A stretch of DNA of 64,000 nt from Litorivicinus lipolyticus. Its GTDB lineage: Bacteria; Pseudomonadota; Gammaproteobacteria; Pseudomonadales; Litorivicinaceae. Positions 45,168 to 55,424 of this stretch are shown here, one piece after another. The position numbers were made by a program, and so were the translations under genes. Position 1 is the first letter of the stretch. Every line of letters begins with the position of its first letter. The notes under the pieces were generated by a model. That model saw only the letters and a program-made list of their open reading frames with translations, did no database searches and had not been told where the DNA came from. The DNA lies in the NCBI RefSeq assembly GCF_009650135.1, contig NZ_CP045871.1, positions 1,240,001 to 1,304,000 on the forward strand, in the 5' to 3' direction.

Positions 45168-45194
45168 TAAAGATCAATCAACTAGTGCCGATAA
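45168..45194 (+). promoter_or_regulatory. Sigma-28 promoter of first chemoreceptor
   Basis: TAAA, 15 bases, GCCGATAA: an exact consensus match, 53 bases before the gene. Confidence 0.9.
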
Positions 45195-45247
45195 CTTATA
45201 AATCCCCCGAGCTGTTCGCGGGGTTTGAGAAGAATTAGGAGTCAAGG

Positions 45248-47977
45248 ATGTTGAGCCGCGTCAATAATCTACGAGTTGGGGTCAAGCTGTGGCTGATCGT
45301 CGGCTTGCTTACTGCGATCGTGCTGGGGTTTTCGGGCGTGTACTACCTTCAAACCAGTGACAGCATCCACTTCAGCGAGAAAGAAGAATACGGCAACCAC
45401 TACATTCAAGCGCTAAGGCCCATCTACAAAGGCGCGACCGAACACCGCGAGGCGGTCGTTGGGCGACTGTTACACTCGCCCCTGGGCAGTGTTGAAGCCG
45501 CCAGCGCGCAAGCCGTCGAGCAAGGATTTGCCGGCGCCCGCGACTTTGACGCCTACCAAGCCGGCGAGCTAAAGATCGGATCGCGGCTGGACGATTTGGC
45601 GCGCGAATGGCAATCCGTAATGGCGCTGTCATCCACGTCCAAAGACATCGACGCGGTGGTCACCGCGCATACCCACTTCACCGACAACATGGTGTCGTTG
45701 GTGGCTTACGTCGGCGACACCTCGAATCTAATTTTGGATCCGGACTTGGATTCCTTCTATCTGATGGACTATGTGGTCTTGCGCGAGCCGGCACTGCAAA
45801 CGTTGGCGGGCTTGGCCGGCAATATCGGCGCCAAAATTATCTCCAACGGCGTTGTCTACCCTGATTTGGCCCGCGAACTGACGGTCACACAGGTTCGCCT
45901 GGAAGACGCCTTCGGTGCGGGCACCACCGCGCTGCTGACGTCGGGCGACAATAACGCCACCGTCAAAGGCATCGTCGCGCCCTTGGTCAGTGACCTAAAT
46001 CAAGCCCGCGACGACGCACGCACGGCAATCAATGATGTGCTGGCGGGACGCTATCAGGGTGAGCCTTCGGATTTCGCGACCTTGATGCTGCAATTGGCCG
46101 GCGCCAACGAGCGAGCCGGCGACGTCGCCTCTCAATGGCTGGACTTACTGCTCGACGCGCGGATTGCCAGCATGCAAAACACGATGTTCAGCGTGCTGAT
46201 TGGCGTGTTCGTTTTGCTAAGCGCGACCCTGATCATTGGATATTTTGTCCTGCGCAGCATCGCCCATCGCATGACGCTGATTTCGGGCTACTTCGCCGGC
46301 ATTCAAAATGGCGATCTAAACCAAACGATCGTCATCCGCACCCAAGATGACATGGGTGCGTTGATGGGCAATCTGTCAACTATGCAGACCCAACTGCGTG
46401 AAAAAATCGAGCGCGAAGCCATTGTTTCGGCCGAAAACAGCCGAATCAAACAGGGGCTGGACAATGTCTCGACCAGCGTCATGATCGCAGATGGCGATGG
46501 CAACGTGATTTACTTAAACGATTCCGCCCACGCATTGATGCGCACGTCCAGCGACAACCTGAGCAAACAGATCAGCGGGTTCCGCCACGACGCCATCGTG
46601 GGCACCCGCTTTGACGATTTTCACGCCAACCCAGGACACCAACGCAATATACTGGGGAACCTGCGCGGTACCCATCGCACCGAAATCACGGTCGGCAACC
46701 AGGTCTTTTCATTGATCGCCAATCCGGTTTACGACGACAACGAAGTGCGTTTGGGCACCGTGGTTGAATGGGCCGACAAAACCGAAGAACGAGCGGTCGA
46801 AGCGGAAATCGGTGAAATCGTAGAAAAAGCCGCCAACGGCGATTTGTCTGCACGTTTGGACACGGCCAACAAATCCGGCTTCTTCAAAGCGCTGGGCAGC
46901 GGCTTGAATAAACTGACCGAAGGTTCGCAGGCCATTATCGCCGACACCAACCGCGTCATGTCGGGCATGGCACGAGGTGACCTAACCGGTCGCATCGACG
47001 CCGACTACCGTGGTGAATTTGGTGACCTGGCGGACGCGGTGAACCAAACCATTGCCCAGATGACGGGGGTGATCGAGCAGATCACCAACTCTTCCGAACA
47101 GATCCGCGCCGGCGCCGAAGAAATCGCACAGGGCAACTCGGACCTGTCGCACCGCACCGAACAACAGGCCTCGAGCCTGGAAGAAACCGCGTCCAGCATG
47201 GAAGAGATGACCGGGTTGGTTCGCCAGACCGCGGAAAACGCGCGTAACGTCAATGAGCTTGCGGGCGGCGTGCGCGACAACGCCTCCGAAGGCGGTCGTG
47301 TAGTCGAGCAAGCAGTGACGGCGATGGAGGCGATCAGCGATTCGTCCAAGCGCATCAGCGACATTATTACGGTGATCGACGAGATCGCTTTCCAAACCAA
47401 CTTGCTGGCATTGAATGCTGCCGTCGAAGCCGCCCGAGCGGGCGAGCAAGGGCGTGGATTTGCCGTGGTTGCCGGTGAAGTCCGCAGCCTGGCACAGCGC
47501 AGTGCGGAGGCCGCCAAAGAGATCAAGGACTTGATCCGCGACTCGTCGGCAAAGGTCGACGACGGCACCCAGCTCGTCAACAAATCAGGTGAAACGCTGC
47601 AATCCTTAGTCGGTTCGATCGCCGAAGTCGCAGACCGAGTCGCCGAGATCACCCGGGCGGCCGAAGAGCAAAGCTCGGGCATCGAGCAGGTCAACACCGC
47701 CGTATCGCAAATGGACGAGATGACTCAACAAAACGCCGCCTTAGTCGAGGAGGCCAGCGCCGCCGGCGAGAACATGGCCGAACAAGCGCGCAGCATGAAC
47801 CATGCGGTTGGCTTCTTTAAGGTCGCAGAGGGCGCAACCGGCGCTCGTACGGCAACGACCCACGCTCGCGCCGTGCCAAAGGCTGCAACACCCAAGGATG
47901 CCTCGGCACCCACCGGTGTCCGCGCCACGGCGGCGGTGCACACCGCCAGTGACGACGACGATTGGGACGAGTTCTAG
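45248..47977 (+). CDS. Methyl-accepting chemotaxis protein 1 with PAS domain
   Basis: A 909-residue transmembrane receptor. TM1 lies at about residues 10-32, a helical periplasmic sensor at 33-308 and TM2 at about 313-335. HAMP follows, then a PAS-like domain (about 400-515: [14 protein letters not shown]) and a second HAMP-like stretch with G-D-L-S-A-R and G-D-L-T-G-R. The signalling hairpin carries [12 protein letters not shown]. The C-terminus ends D-W-D-E-F, fitting the x-W-x2-F CheR/CheB tether. A closely related gene lies at 49988-52714 and a dead one between. The ligand is unknown. GGAG lies before the ATG. Confidence 0.95.
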   Translation: MLSRVNNLRVGVKLWLIVGLLTAIVLGFSGVYYLQTSDSIHFSEKEEYGNHYIQALRPIYKGATEHREAVVGRLLHSPLGSVEAASAQAVEQGFAGARDFDAYQAGELKIGSRLDDLAREWQSVMALSSTSKDIDAVVTAHTHFTDNMVSLVAYVGDTSNLILDPDLDSFYLMDYVVLREPALQTLAGLAGNIGAKIISNGVVYPDLARELTVTQVRLEDAFGAGTTALLTSGDNNATVKGIVAPLVSDLNQARDDARTAINDVLAGRYQGEPSDFATLMLQLAGANERAGDVASQWLDLLLDARIASMQNTMFSVLIGVFVLLSATLIIGYFVLRSIAHRMTLISGYFAGIQNGDLNQTIVIRTQDDMGALMGNLSTMQTQLREKIEREAIVSAENSRIKQGLDNVSTSVMIADGDGNVIYLNDSAHALMRTSSDNLSKQISGFRHDAIVGTRFDDFHANPGHQRNILGNLRGTHRTEITVGNQVFSLIANPVYDDNEVRLGTVVEWADKTEERAVEAEIGEIVEKAANGDLSARLDTANKSGFFKALGSGLNKLTEGSQAIIADTNRVMSGMARGDLTGRIDADYRGEFGDLADAVNQTIAQMTGVIEQITNSSEQIRAGAEEIAQGNSDLSHRTEQQASSLEETASSMEEMTGLVRQTAENARNVNELAGGVRDNASEGGRVVEQAVTAMEAISDSSKRISDIITVIDEIAFQTNLLALNAAVEAARAGEQGRGFAVVAGEVRSLAQRSAEAAKEIKDLIRDSSAKVDDGTQLVNKSGETLQSLVGSIAEVADRVAEITRAAEEQSSGIEQVNTAVSQMDEMTQQNAALVEEASAAGENMAEQARSMNHAVGFFKVAEGATGARTATTHARAVPKAATPKDASAPTGVRATAAVHTASDDDDWDEF

Positions 47978-48002
47978 TCAACTGCTACAGGTTGTAACCG
48001 TG

Positions 48003-48032
48003 AAGGGCTGCACAATTTGTGCAGCCCTTTTT
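48003..48032 (+). terminator. Intrinsic terminator after chemoreceptor 1
   Basis: AAGGGCTGCACA/TGTGCAGCCCTT, a perfect 12-bp stem with a three-base loop and a T run. Confidence 0.94.
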
Positions 48033-48041
48033 CGTTGCACC

Positions 48042-48068
48042 TCAACCTAGGCATCAAGCACCCGTTAA
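48042..48068 (+). promoter_or_regulatory. Degenerate sigma-28 promoter of the receptor pseudogene
   Basis: TCAA, 15 bases, CCCGTTAA. Spacing and -35 match the other sites, but the first G of the -10 block is C, a change that may have weakened it. Confidence 0.5.
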
Positions 48069-49573
48069 CAAAGGGGTGCCCCAGGGAACGGCGGCACATC
48101 ATTGGCTTAAAGGAGTCCAGCATGTTGGCGCGCTTATCATCGATCCCAGTCGGCACCAAACTAAAAGTCTCATTTGCTTGGCTAATTGCGATCATTCTGG
48201 TGTTCGCGTTCTCGTACTATCAACAGACCGATGACGACATCCACTTCAGCCGCCAGGAGCTTTACGGCAACGCCTTTATTGGCGACTTGCGCCCACTACT
48301 GCGCGATATCCCCGAGCACCGTAGGCTGACCCATGCGGTAGAGCTGGGGAACGGCACCCTGGCTGGGCAATTGCCCGCGATTCGGGCGTCAATCGGCGAT
48401 ACCTTTGAGCAACTGCACCGGTTTAATCCGGCGTGGGCCGCGGACATTCAAATCGGCACCCAGGTGGACAGCCTCGAACAGGCATGGACGCAACTGCGCT
48501 TGGATGCTGAATCGCATAATCGGGCCGAGCAATTTACGGCCCACAATCAGTTGATCGGCCAGATCCAGGCCACCATTTTCCAGGTCGGCAAAACCTCAAA
48601 CCTATTGTTAACGCCCGACCTTGACTCGCACTTTTTGATGGACAACATCGTCCTGCGCTCGCCGGCGATGGGCTAATACGTCGGCCAAGCGCGCGGCATG
48701 GGCGCCGGCATTATCGAACGTCAGTTCATTTCCGCGAGCGAGCGTAGCCAACTGGAGGCCATCCGAGTGCGCCTGCACGATGCCTTGGTTGGGGCGGTCG
48801 CCTCGTTGCACGCCGCCGGCGAAAGCACGCCAGAACTTGCCGGACAGCTAGCGCAGGTCACCCAGCAGCTGGAGCTGCGCGGGGCTGAGGCCGAGGGTTT
48901 GTTGCAACGCGTGGTCGCCGAAGATTTTAGCGGCCTCACCAGCGCCAGCTACGTCGACGCCATGAGCGCGGTCATCGCGGCCAATAACCAAGCCGTCGAG
49001 CAGTCAGCAACCTTGATTGAAGCAGTCGTCAGTGGCGTCTCGGCCGGCGACCTGTCCAGCCGGATAAACGAGGGCGATAAGGTTGGGTTTTCGTTAAGCC
49101 TTGCACGCGGTATTAACACCATGGCCACCGGTGCTGCCCAAATCATCGACGAAACCAACGGCGTGATGGCCGCGATGGCCCAAGGTGACCTGACCGGCCG
49201 TGTCAGTGAAGGCTATCAAGGTCAGTTTTCAGATTTGGCCGACAACGTCAACCGCAGTATCGAACAGATGACGGCGACCATTGACAAGATCTTGCAATCG
49301 TCCGAACAAATCCGCGCCGGCGCCGAAGAAATCGCTCAGGGCAACTCGGACCTGTCGCTGCGCACCGAACAGCAAGCCTCTAGCTTGGAAGAGACCGCGT
49401 CGAGCATGGAGGAAATGACCGGGCTGGTGCGTCAAACCGCTGACAATGCCCGTAACGTCAACGAGCTAGCCGGTGCTGTCCGTGACAATGCCGCCGACGG
49501 CGGTCGCGTGGTACAGCAAGCCGTGACGGCAATGGAGGCCATCAACGACTCGTCCAAACGCATCAGCGACATT

Positions 49574-49603
49574 ATTACCGTGATCGACATTACCGTGATC
49601 GAC
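49574..49603 (+). repeat. 15-bp tandem duplication
   Basis: ATTACCGTGATCGAC occurs twice head to tail, duplicating I-T-V-I-D just before the hairpin tip of receptor 2. The intact receptors have one copy. Confidence 0.95.
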
Positions 49604-49866
49604 GAAATCGCCTTTCAAACCAACCTGTTGGCCTTGAACGCGGCGGTCGAAGCCGCGCGTGCCGGTGAACAGGGCCGTGGCTTTGCGGTCGTCGCCGGCG
49701 AAGTCCGAAGCCTTGCCCAGCGCAGCGCCGAAGCCGCCAAAGAAATCAAAGACCTGATCCGTGACTCCTCAACCAAAGTCGACGACGGCACCGCCTTGGT
49801 CAACCGATCCCGTCCAACCCCAGCCGAAGGCCATCGGCTAACCGCCGCACGCGACGGACTGATGAC

Positions 49867-49892
49867 GCCGTGCGACGTTGCACGGCTTTTTT
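49867..49892 (+). terminator. Intrinsic terminator at the end of receptor 2
   Basis: GCCGTGC/GCACGGC with a six-base loop and six T, overlapping the last codons of the pseudogene frame. Confidence 0.85.
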
Positions 49893-49903
49893 ATAAATAA
49901 GTA

Positions 49904-49930
49904 TTTAGTTAGCAAAACATCGGCCGTTAC
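49904..49930 (+). promoter_or_regulatory. Possible sigma-28 promoter of chemoreceptor 3
   Basis: TTTA, 15 bases, GCCGTTAC: spacing is right, but both blocks are imperfect. It lies 57 bases before the gene. Confidence 0.4.
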
Positions 49931-49987
49931 CTACTTTAATGCTGTCCAACCATCGGTCCGTGATGGCACATCTATTTGGAGAATCCA

Positions 49988-52714
49988 ATGTTCAGTCGTT
50001 TACCCATCGTGCCGGTCGGCACCAAGCTACGCATCGCGTTCACCTTGCTGGTGGTGATTATTTTAGGCTTTGCCGGTGCGTATTTTATGCAGACCAAGCA
50101 GACGGTCGCATTTAGTCAAAAAGAAGTGGTCGGCAACGCCTACATCCGTGCCGTACGCCCACTACTGACGTACATTCCACAGCACCGCGGCACCACCAAC
50201 GCGGTCTTAGCGGGTAACGACAAACTCGCCAGTCGCTTGCCGGGGCTGCGCTCGAAAGTCGCGGCATCGTTCACGGCGCTGGAAAACGTGGACCCGGACT
50301 GGGCGGACCTGTTGGCGATCGGTAGCCGAGTCAACGACCTGAAACGCCAGTGGGCGTCACTTAGCCAAGGCGACCAAGGACGCTCGGCGGCGGATGTTTT
50401 TGCCGCGCACACGGCCTTGGTGTTAAACGTCAAAGACTTAATCAGCTATGTCGGTGACACCTCGAACCTGATTTTGGACCCGGATTTAGATTCGTATTAT
50501 CTGATGGATAACATCGTAGTGCGCTCCCCAGCATTGGGTGAGTTCGCCGGCCAAGCGCGTGGACTCGGCGCGGGCATTGTCGCCCGCGGCGTACTGACGG
50601 CGACCGAAGCGGAAAAACTCCAGGGCCTGCAAATTCGCATCGAGGATGCATTTGCCGGTGCCATGAATGCGCTACAAACTGCTGGCAATAACAACGCCGA
50701 CGTTGCCAAAAAAATACAAGGCCAGCTCACCACCTTGAGCGCCCGTGGCAACGAAGCGGAGGCCCTAATCGCACGGATCATGAATCGCGACTTTACCGGC
50801 ATGACCTCGGCCAGCTACTTTGACGCCATGACCGCAGTCATTGCCGCCAATGGCGCCGCGGTGACCGAGTCAGCCATTCTGCTGGACGGTTTGCTGGCGG
50901 ATCGGATCGATGATTTCAACAATGCCCTTTACACCACCTTGGCGGTGGTCGCGGTCATGGTGGTTTTCGCGGCTGCCTTCACCCTGAAAACGATGGCGTA
51001 CCAAAATGCGCTACTGGCGCGGGTCAACAACCACTTTGAGGAAATCCGCGCGGGCAATTTGGACCAGAGCATCATCGCGCGGACCACGGATGCCTTTGGC
51101 AAGCTGTTTCAAGGGTTGGCTGAGATGCAGGACAGCCTGCGCGAAAGGCGCGCCCAAGATCGATTGGCGCTCGAAACCAGCAGCCGTATCAAGCAAGGCT
51201 TGGACAGCGTTAACACCAGCACCATGATCGCCGATGCCGATGGCAACATCATTTACTTGAACCGATCGGCGCAGGCATTGATGACCTCATCAAACGACAA
51301 CCTGCGCGCCATCCTGCCGAACTTTGACCACAACACCGTGCTCGGTTCCAACTTTGATATTTTCCACGCCAACCCCGCGCATCAGCGCAACTTGTTGGGC
51401 AACCTGACCGGCACGCATACGTCCGAAATAAGCGTCGGCACTCAGATCTTCCAGCTGATCGCCAACCCCGTGTTTGATGATGACAAGCAGCGTCTGGGTA
51501 CCATCGTTGAGTGGGACGAGCGCACGCTGGAACGCGCAGTCGAAAAGGAAATCGAATCAATCGTCGGCCAAGCCTCAAACGGTAACCTGTCCGCCCGAAT
51601 TGCCGAGCACGACAAGGATGGCTTTATGCTGACGCTGGCCCAAGGCGTCAACAAAATGGCTGAAAGCGCCGAGGCTATTGTCGGCGAAACCAACACTGTG
51701 ATGTCAGCGATGGCGGCGGGCGATTTGACCCAACGCATCACCAGTAACTTCGAAGGCCAGTTCGGCGAGTTGGCTACCAATGTCAACCAAACCATCGCCC
51801 AAATGACCTCGACGATTGAACAGATCTTGCAGTCGTCCGAGCAGATCCGTGCCGGCGCCGAAGAAATCGCCCAGGGAAACTCGGACCTGTCACACCGTAC
51901 CGAAGAACAGGCCTCGAGCCTGGAAGAAACCGCGTCGAGCATGGAAGAAATGACCGGTTTAGTCCGTCAAACCGCGGAAAACGCACGCAACGTCAACGAG
52001 CTTGCCAGTGGCGTACGTGATGACGCCGCAGCCGGCGGCGATGTGGTCAAAAAGGCAGTGGATGCCATGGGCGCCATCAGCGAGTCGTCCAAGCAAATCA
52101 GCGACATCATCACCGTCATCGATGAAATCGCTTTCCAAACGAACCTGTTGGCGTTGAACGCCGCGGTCGAAGCGGCACGGGCGGGCGAGCAGGGACGCGG
52201 GTTTGCCGTCGTCGCCGGTGAGGTGCGTAGCCTAGCTCAACGCAGCGCCGAAGCTGCCAAGGAGATCAAAGACCTGATCCGCGACTCGTCAAACAAGGTC
52301 AGTGATGGCACCCAGCTGGTCAATCAATCCGGAGAAACCCTGCAGTCATTGGTCACCTCAATCGCCACGGTGGCCGACCGTGTCGCCGAGATCACACGGG
52401 CCGCGGACGAGCAGAGCTCGGGGATCGAGCAGGTCAACACCGCGATTTCGCAGATGGACGAGATGACCCAGCAAAACGCCGCGTTAGTTGAGCAGGCCAG
52501 TGCCGCCGGCGAAAACATGGCCGAACAGGCTCGCCAGATGGTCGCCGCAGCAAACGTCTTTAAAGTCGACGGCAGCGGCGGTACCGGAGCTCGCACTCCC
52601 GCCCAGGTGACACCAGCGCCGCCACGCGTACAGCCCAAACCGGCGCCCGTCTCCAGCCCGAGTCGACACGACGCCCACTCGGTCTCGGACGACGACGAAT
52701 GGGATGAATTCTAA
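49988..52714 (+). CDS. Methyl-accepting chemotaxis protein 3 with PAS domain
   Basis: A 908-residue receptor with the same layout as receptor 1: TM1 (about 12-33), helical periplasmic domain, TM2 (about 312-336), HAMP, PAS (about 400-510), repeated HAMP-like segments and a signalling hairpin. It ends E-W-D-E-F, a CheR/CheB tether. The periplasmic and PAS parts differ clearly from receptor 1, so ligand specificity may differ, while the hairpin is almost the same. The ATG at 49988 is chosen because an upstream TTG lies inside the GGAG ribosome site. Confidence 0.95.
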   Translation: MFSRLPIVPVGTKLRIAFTLLVVIILGFAGAYFMQTKQTVAFSQKEVVGNAYIRAVRPLLTYIPQHRGTTNAVLAGNDKLASRLPGLRSKVAASFTALENVDPDWADLLAIGSRVNDLKRQWASLSQGDQGRSAADVFAAHTALVLNVKDLISYVGDTSNLILDPDLDSYYLMDNIVVRSPALGEFAGQARGLGAGIVARGVLTATEAEKLQGLQIRIEDAFAGAMNALQTAGNNNADVAKKIQGQLTTLSARGNEAEALIARIMNRDFTGMTSASYFDAMTAVIAANGAAVTESAILLDGLLADRIDDFNNALYTTLAVVAVMVVFAAAFTLKTMAYQNALLARVNNHFEEIRAGNLDQSIIARTTDAFGKLFQGLAEMQDSLRERRAQDRLALETSSRIKQGLDSVNTSTMIADADGNIIYLNRSAQALMTSSNDNLRAILPNFDHNTVLGSNFDIFHANPAHQRNLLGNLTGTHTSEISVGTQIFQLIANPVFDDDKQRLGTIVEWDERTLERAVEKEIESIVGQASNGNLSARIAEHDKDGFMLTLAQGVNKMAESAEAIVGETNTVMSAMAAGDLTQRITSNFEGQFGELATNVNQTIAQMTSTIEQILQSSEQIRAGAEEIAQGNSDLSHRTEEQASSLEETASSMEEMTGLVRQTAENARNVNELASGVRDDAAAGGDVVKKAVDAMGAISESSKQISDIITVIDEIAFQTNLLALNAAVEAARAGEQGRGFAVVAGEVRSLAQRSAEAAKEIKDLIRDSSNKVSDGTQLVNQSGETLQSLVTSIATVADRVAEITRAADEQSSGIEQVNTAISQMDEMTQQNAALVEQASAAGENMAEQARQMVAAANVFKVDGSGGTGARTPAQVTPAPPRVQPKPAPVSSPSRHDAHSVSDDDEWDEF

Positions 52715-52731
52715 CGCGCGACAGGTCGCCA

Positions 52732-52757
52732 AAAGCCCAGCAATCGCTGGGCTTTGC
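52732..52757 (+). terminator. Intrinsic terminator after chemoreceptor 3
   Basis: AAAGCCCAGC/GCTGGGCTTT, a perfect 10-bp stem with loop AATC. The T run is short. Confidence 0.8.
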
Positions 52758-52792
52758 TACGGAACCAGGTCTTACAAACGTGTCGATGCGGT

Positions 52793-52819
52793 TCAAGTTC
52801 AACTAATCCTCGCCGTTAA
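52793..52819 (+). promoter_or_regulatory. Sigma-28 promoter of cheR operon
   Basis: TCAA, 15 bases, GCCGTTAA, 64 bases before cheR; one change from the -10 consensus. Confidence 0.75.
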
Positions 52820-52883
52820 CAAGTAGGAATCCTGCGGTTCGGACCGGCTGGTTCGACACCCCAACAACCAAGGTCGAAGCTAC

Positions 52884-53735
52884 GTGAATCAAGCAGTGAG
52901 CGCATTCGGCGCCGAAGCCAACAAACGCGAATTTCTGATGACCCAGTCAGACTTCAATCGAATCGTGCGTATTGCCCACGAATCGACCGGAATTGTGCTG
53001 TCTGATCACAAAAAAGAAATGGTCTACTCACGCTTGGCCCGACGTATTCGCCGCTGCCAACTGGGAAGCTTTTCTCAGTACTTGGAGTTGATTGGAAAGG
53101 ACCCTGAGGAAACCAACGAGTTCGTTAATGCGCTGACGACGAACCTGACCTCGTTCTTCCGCGAAAACCACCACTTCGAACACATGCTGGCGACGTCACT
53201 GCCGGACCTACTGAAACGCAACGGTGGCAGTCGGCGACTGCGGGTGTGGAGCTGTGCCGCGAGCACCGGCGAGGAGCCTTATTCAATTGCCATGATGCTC
53301 CGCGAGTTTGGCTTTGATCGGTCGTGGGACATAAAACTGTTGGCCACGGACTTGGACAGTGCCGTACTAAACACCGCACGCGCTGGGCTTTACAACGAAG
53401 ATCGGGTCAATGGCATGAACCCGGAGTGGCGCGACAAGTACCTGACGCGTCAGGGCGATGGTCACTGGAGCGTCAACGATGACGTGCGTCGTCTGGTCAG
53501 TTTCAAACGGCTGAACGTGCTTGAAAAGTGGCCCATGAAAGGCCAATTCGACATCGTTTTTTGCCGCAACATTGTGATCTATTTCGACAAAGACACCCAA
53601 CGCGTTTTATTCGATCGGATTGCCAATCAAATGGCACCCGAGGCATGGCTGTACATTGGCCATTCCGAGACGCTGCACCGCGTAACTGAGCGTTACCAAG
53701 GGCACGGGCAAACTATTTATCGGAAAATAAAATGA
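52884..53735 (+). CDS. cheR: CheR, receptor methyltransferase
   Basis: A 283-residue enzyme that methylates receptor glutamates with S-adenosylmethionine. It has the helical N-terminal domain and the SAM fold (R-V-W-S-C-A-A-S-T-G-E-E-P-Y-S, later F-D-I-V-F-C-R-N-I-V-I-Y-F). The GTG start has only a weak AGGT site; an ATG at 52938 (M-T-Q-S-D-F) would give 265 residues and is a real alternative. It overlaps cheD by four bases. Confidence 0.94.
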   Translation: MNQAVSAFGAEANKREFLMTQSDFNRIVRIAHESTGIVLSDHKKEMVYSRLARRIRRCQLGSFSQYLELIGKDPEETNEFVNALTTNLTSFFRENHHFEHMLATSLPDLLKRNGGSRRLRVWSCAASTGEEPYSIAMMLREFGFDRSWDIKLLATDLDSAVLNTARAGLYNEDRVNGMNPEWRDKYLTRQGDGHWSVNDDVRRLVSFKRLNVLEKWPMKGQFDIVFCRNIVIYFDKDTQRVLFDRIANQMAPEAWLYIGHSETLHRVTERYQGHGQTIYRKIK

Positions 53736-54370
53736 GTATTTTGACGCCGCGCCCGGCCAAGGTCGACTTCCCCAAAACCTTACCCGGGTTCGAGCACGTC
53801 AATCGCTTTTGGGACAACACCCACCAGCGCTATGCCGCCAAGATCATGCCAGGCGAATTCTATGTCTCCAGTCGCACGGACGAGGTCATCGCAACCGTAT
53901 TGGGTTCGTGCATTAGCGCCTGTGTCCGTGACCCCATCGCCAAAGTCGGCGGCATGAACCATTTCATGTTGCCGGCCACCGAAGAAGCTAACTTTTTAGG
54001 CGCAGCCACCCGTTACGGGCAGTGGGCAATGGAGTACCTGATTAACGAGGTGCTTAAGCAGGGTGGGCGACGCGAACGCCTCGAAGTCAAGATATTCGGT
54101 GGCGGTCAGGTGCTGTCAAACATGACCGACATTGGCAAAAAGAACATCGATTTTGCCCGCGACTACCTGCAAAACGAAGGTTTGCGCATTCAAAGCGAAG
54201 ACGTCGGCACGGTGTTCCCGCGCAAGGTTTTGTTTTTTCCTGACTCCGGTCGGGTCCGCGTAAAACGCTTGAAATCGACGCGCAACGACACCGTCGTCAA
54301 ACGCGAAACTGAATACCTACGCACCATTCAAAAGCCGACGGACACCGCCGGCGAAATCGAATTGTTCTGA
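53732..54370 (+). CDS. cheD: CheD, receptor glutamine deamidase
   Basis: A 212-residue CheD. The catalytic Cys60 lies in L-G-S-C-I-S and His77 in G-G-M-N-H-F. It deamidates receptor glutamines and in some species binds CheC. The chain is extended by about 30 residues past the usual core and ends G-E-I-E-L-F, the same tail as the receptor-like protein two genes on. cheC was not found in the window. Confidence 0.94.
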   Translation: MSILTPRPAKVDFPKTLPGFEHVNRFWDNTHQRYAAKIMPGEFYVSSRTDEVIATVLGSCISACVRDPIAKVGGMNHFMLPATEEANFLGAATRYGQWAMEYLINEVLKQGGRRERLEVKIFGGGQVLSNMTDIGKKNIDFARDYLQNEGLRIQSEDVGTVFPRKVLFFPDSGRVRVKRLKSTRNDTVVKRETEYLRTIQKPTDTAGEIELF

Positions 54371-54379
54371 GGATTACAC

Positions 54380-55417
54380 GTGGCAAAAATACGAGTTTTG
54401 GTGGTCGACGATCAGGCACTGGTTCGGCGCATGGTGACCGCAATTTTAGAGCAGGATCCGGAAATTGAGGTGGTCGGCTTGGCCGCGGATCCACTTGAGG
54501 CACGTACGCTGATCAAGCGGCTCAACCCCGACGTGGTCACGCTGGACGTGGAAATGCCAAAAATGGACGGCATTACCTTTTTAAAGAACTTAATGCGGTT
54601 GCGGCCAATGCCGGTGGTCATGATCTCGACGCTGACACAAAAGGGCGCACCAACCACCCTAGAGGCCCTCGAAGTCGGCGCGGTCGACTATGTGGCAAAG
54701 CCGTCCAACCAATCGCCGGGACAAATCGAAGCCTACGGCGAGGAAATCATCAGCAAGGTCAAGGCGGCTGCCAGCGCCCGGGTCAGCATCGCCCGTGCAG
54801 ATACGCCAACGCCTCGCGTTGCGCTGGAAAGCCAGCGCTGGGACACCCGCCGCCTGATTGCCATTGGTGCCTCTACCGGCGGCACCGAAGCCATTCGCAA
54901 TTTATTACAGGGCATCAGCGCCGACTGCCCGCCGATCGTGATTAGCCAACACATCCCGCTCGAATTCAGTGAGTCCTTTGCCAACCGTCTGGATCGCCAA
55001 TGCCCGATGAAGGTCTACCACGCCGAGGACGGCATGCCGATCAAACCCGGCTGCGCGTACGTCGCACCAGGTAGCCACCATCTACTGATTTCCGGCCGCG
55101 GCGACGCGCTCACCTGCAAGCTCAGTGACAGCGAACCGGTCAATCGCCACCGCCCAAGCGTGGACGTCATGTTTGACAGCGTGGCCGAAAAAGTCGGCGA
55201 TCGTGCGATCGGCGTCTTATTAACGGGCATGGGTGCTGATGGTGCGCGCGGATTGCTAAAGCTAAAGGAAAACGGGTCGATGACCTATGCACAAGACAGG
55301 GACAGTTCAGTCGTTTGGGGAATGCCCGGCGCTGCGGTATCGCTTGGCGCGACCGACGGTGTTTTTCCCCTGGACCACATGGCAGACGTCCTAGTCAAAG
55401 CCGCTTCCAAGAAATGA
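54380..55417 (+). CDS. cheB: CheB, receptor methylesterase
   Basis: A 345-residue two-domain protein. The receiver domain has phospho-acceptor Asp56 (T-L-D-V-E-M-P). The esterase domain has nucleophile Ser165 (G-A-S-T-G-G), H-I-P and the late G-M-G-A-D-G Asp. It removes methyl groups and resets receptors. It starts at a GTG after TGAGGA, nine bases after cheD. Confidence 0.96.
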   Translation: MAKIRVLVVDDQALVRRMVTAILEQDPEIEVVGLAADPLEARTLIKRLNPDVVTLDVEMPKMDGITFLKNLMRLRPMPVVMISTLTQKGAPTTLEALEVGAVDYVAKPSNQSPGQIEAYGEEIISKVKAAASARVSIARADTPTPRVALESQRWDTRRLIAIGASTGGTEAIRNLLQGISADCPPIVISQHIPLEFSESFANRLDRQCPMKVYHAEDGMPIKPGCAYVAPGSHHLLISGRGDALTCKLSDSEPVNRHRPSVDVMFDSVAEKVGDRAIGVLLTGMGADGARGLLKLKENGSMTYAQDRDSSVVWGMPGAAVSLGATDGVFPLDHMADVLVKAASKK

Positions 55418-55424
55418 GAGTTCT

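Larger units (their letters stand above)
48122..49900 (+). pseudogene. Broken methyl-accepting chemotaxis protein (receptor 2)
   Basis: It is related throughout to the receptors on either side. Reading from the ATG with AAGGAG upstream, residues 1-184 match TM1 and the periplasmic domain. An in-frame TAA follows at 48674-48676, where the homologue has Glu (A-L-G-E-F-A-G). The same frame then stays open for the rest of the gene. About 225 residues covering TM2, HAMP and PAS are missing near 49015. A 15-base tandem duplication at 49574-49603 inserts I-T-V-I-D in the signalling hairpin. The last third is replaced after about 49809 by unrelated sequence to a stop at 49900. A soluble fragment made from an internal start is conceivable, but no ribosome site supports it. 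Confidence 0.92.

Noticed and set aside
48674..48676. Recoding or programmed readthrough of the TAA in receptor 2
   Set aside because: The gene has other lesions, including a missing membrane-HAMP-PAS block and a lost C-terminus, so simple decay explains it better.
45121..52757. CRISPR-like or interspersed repeat array
   Set aside because: The repeated look comes from receptor paralogy and from similar terminators (AAAGCCC stems); no regular short repeat-spacer units occur.
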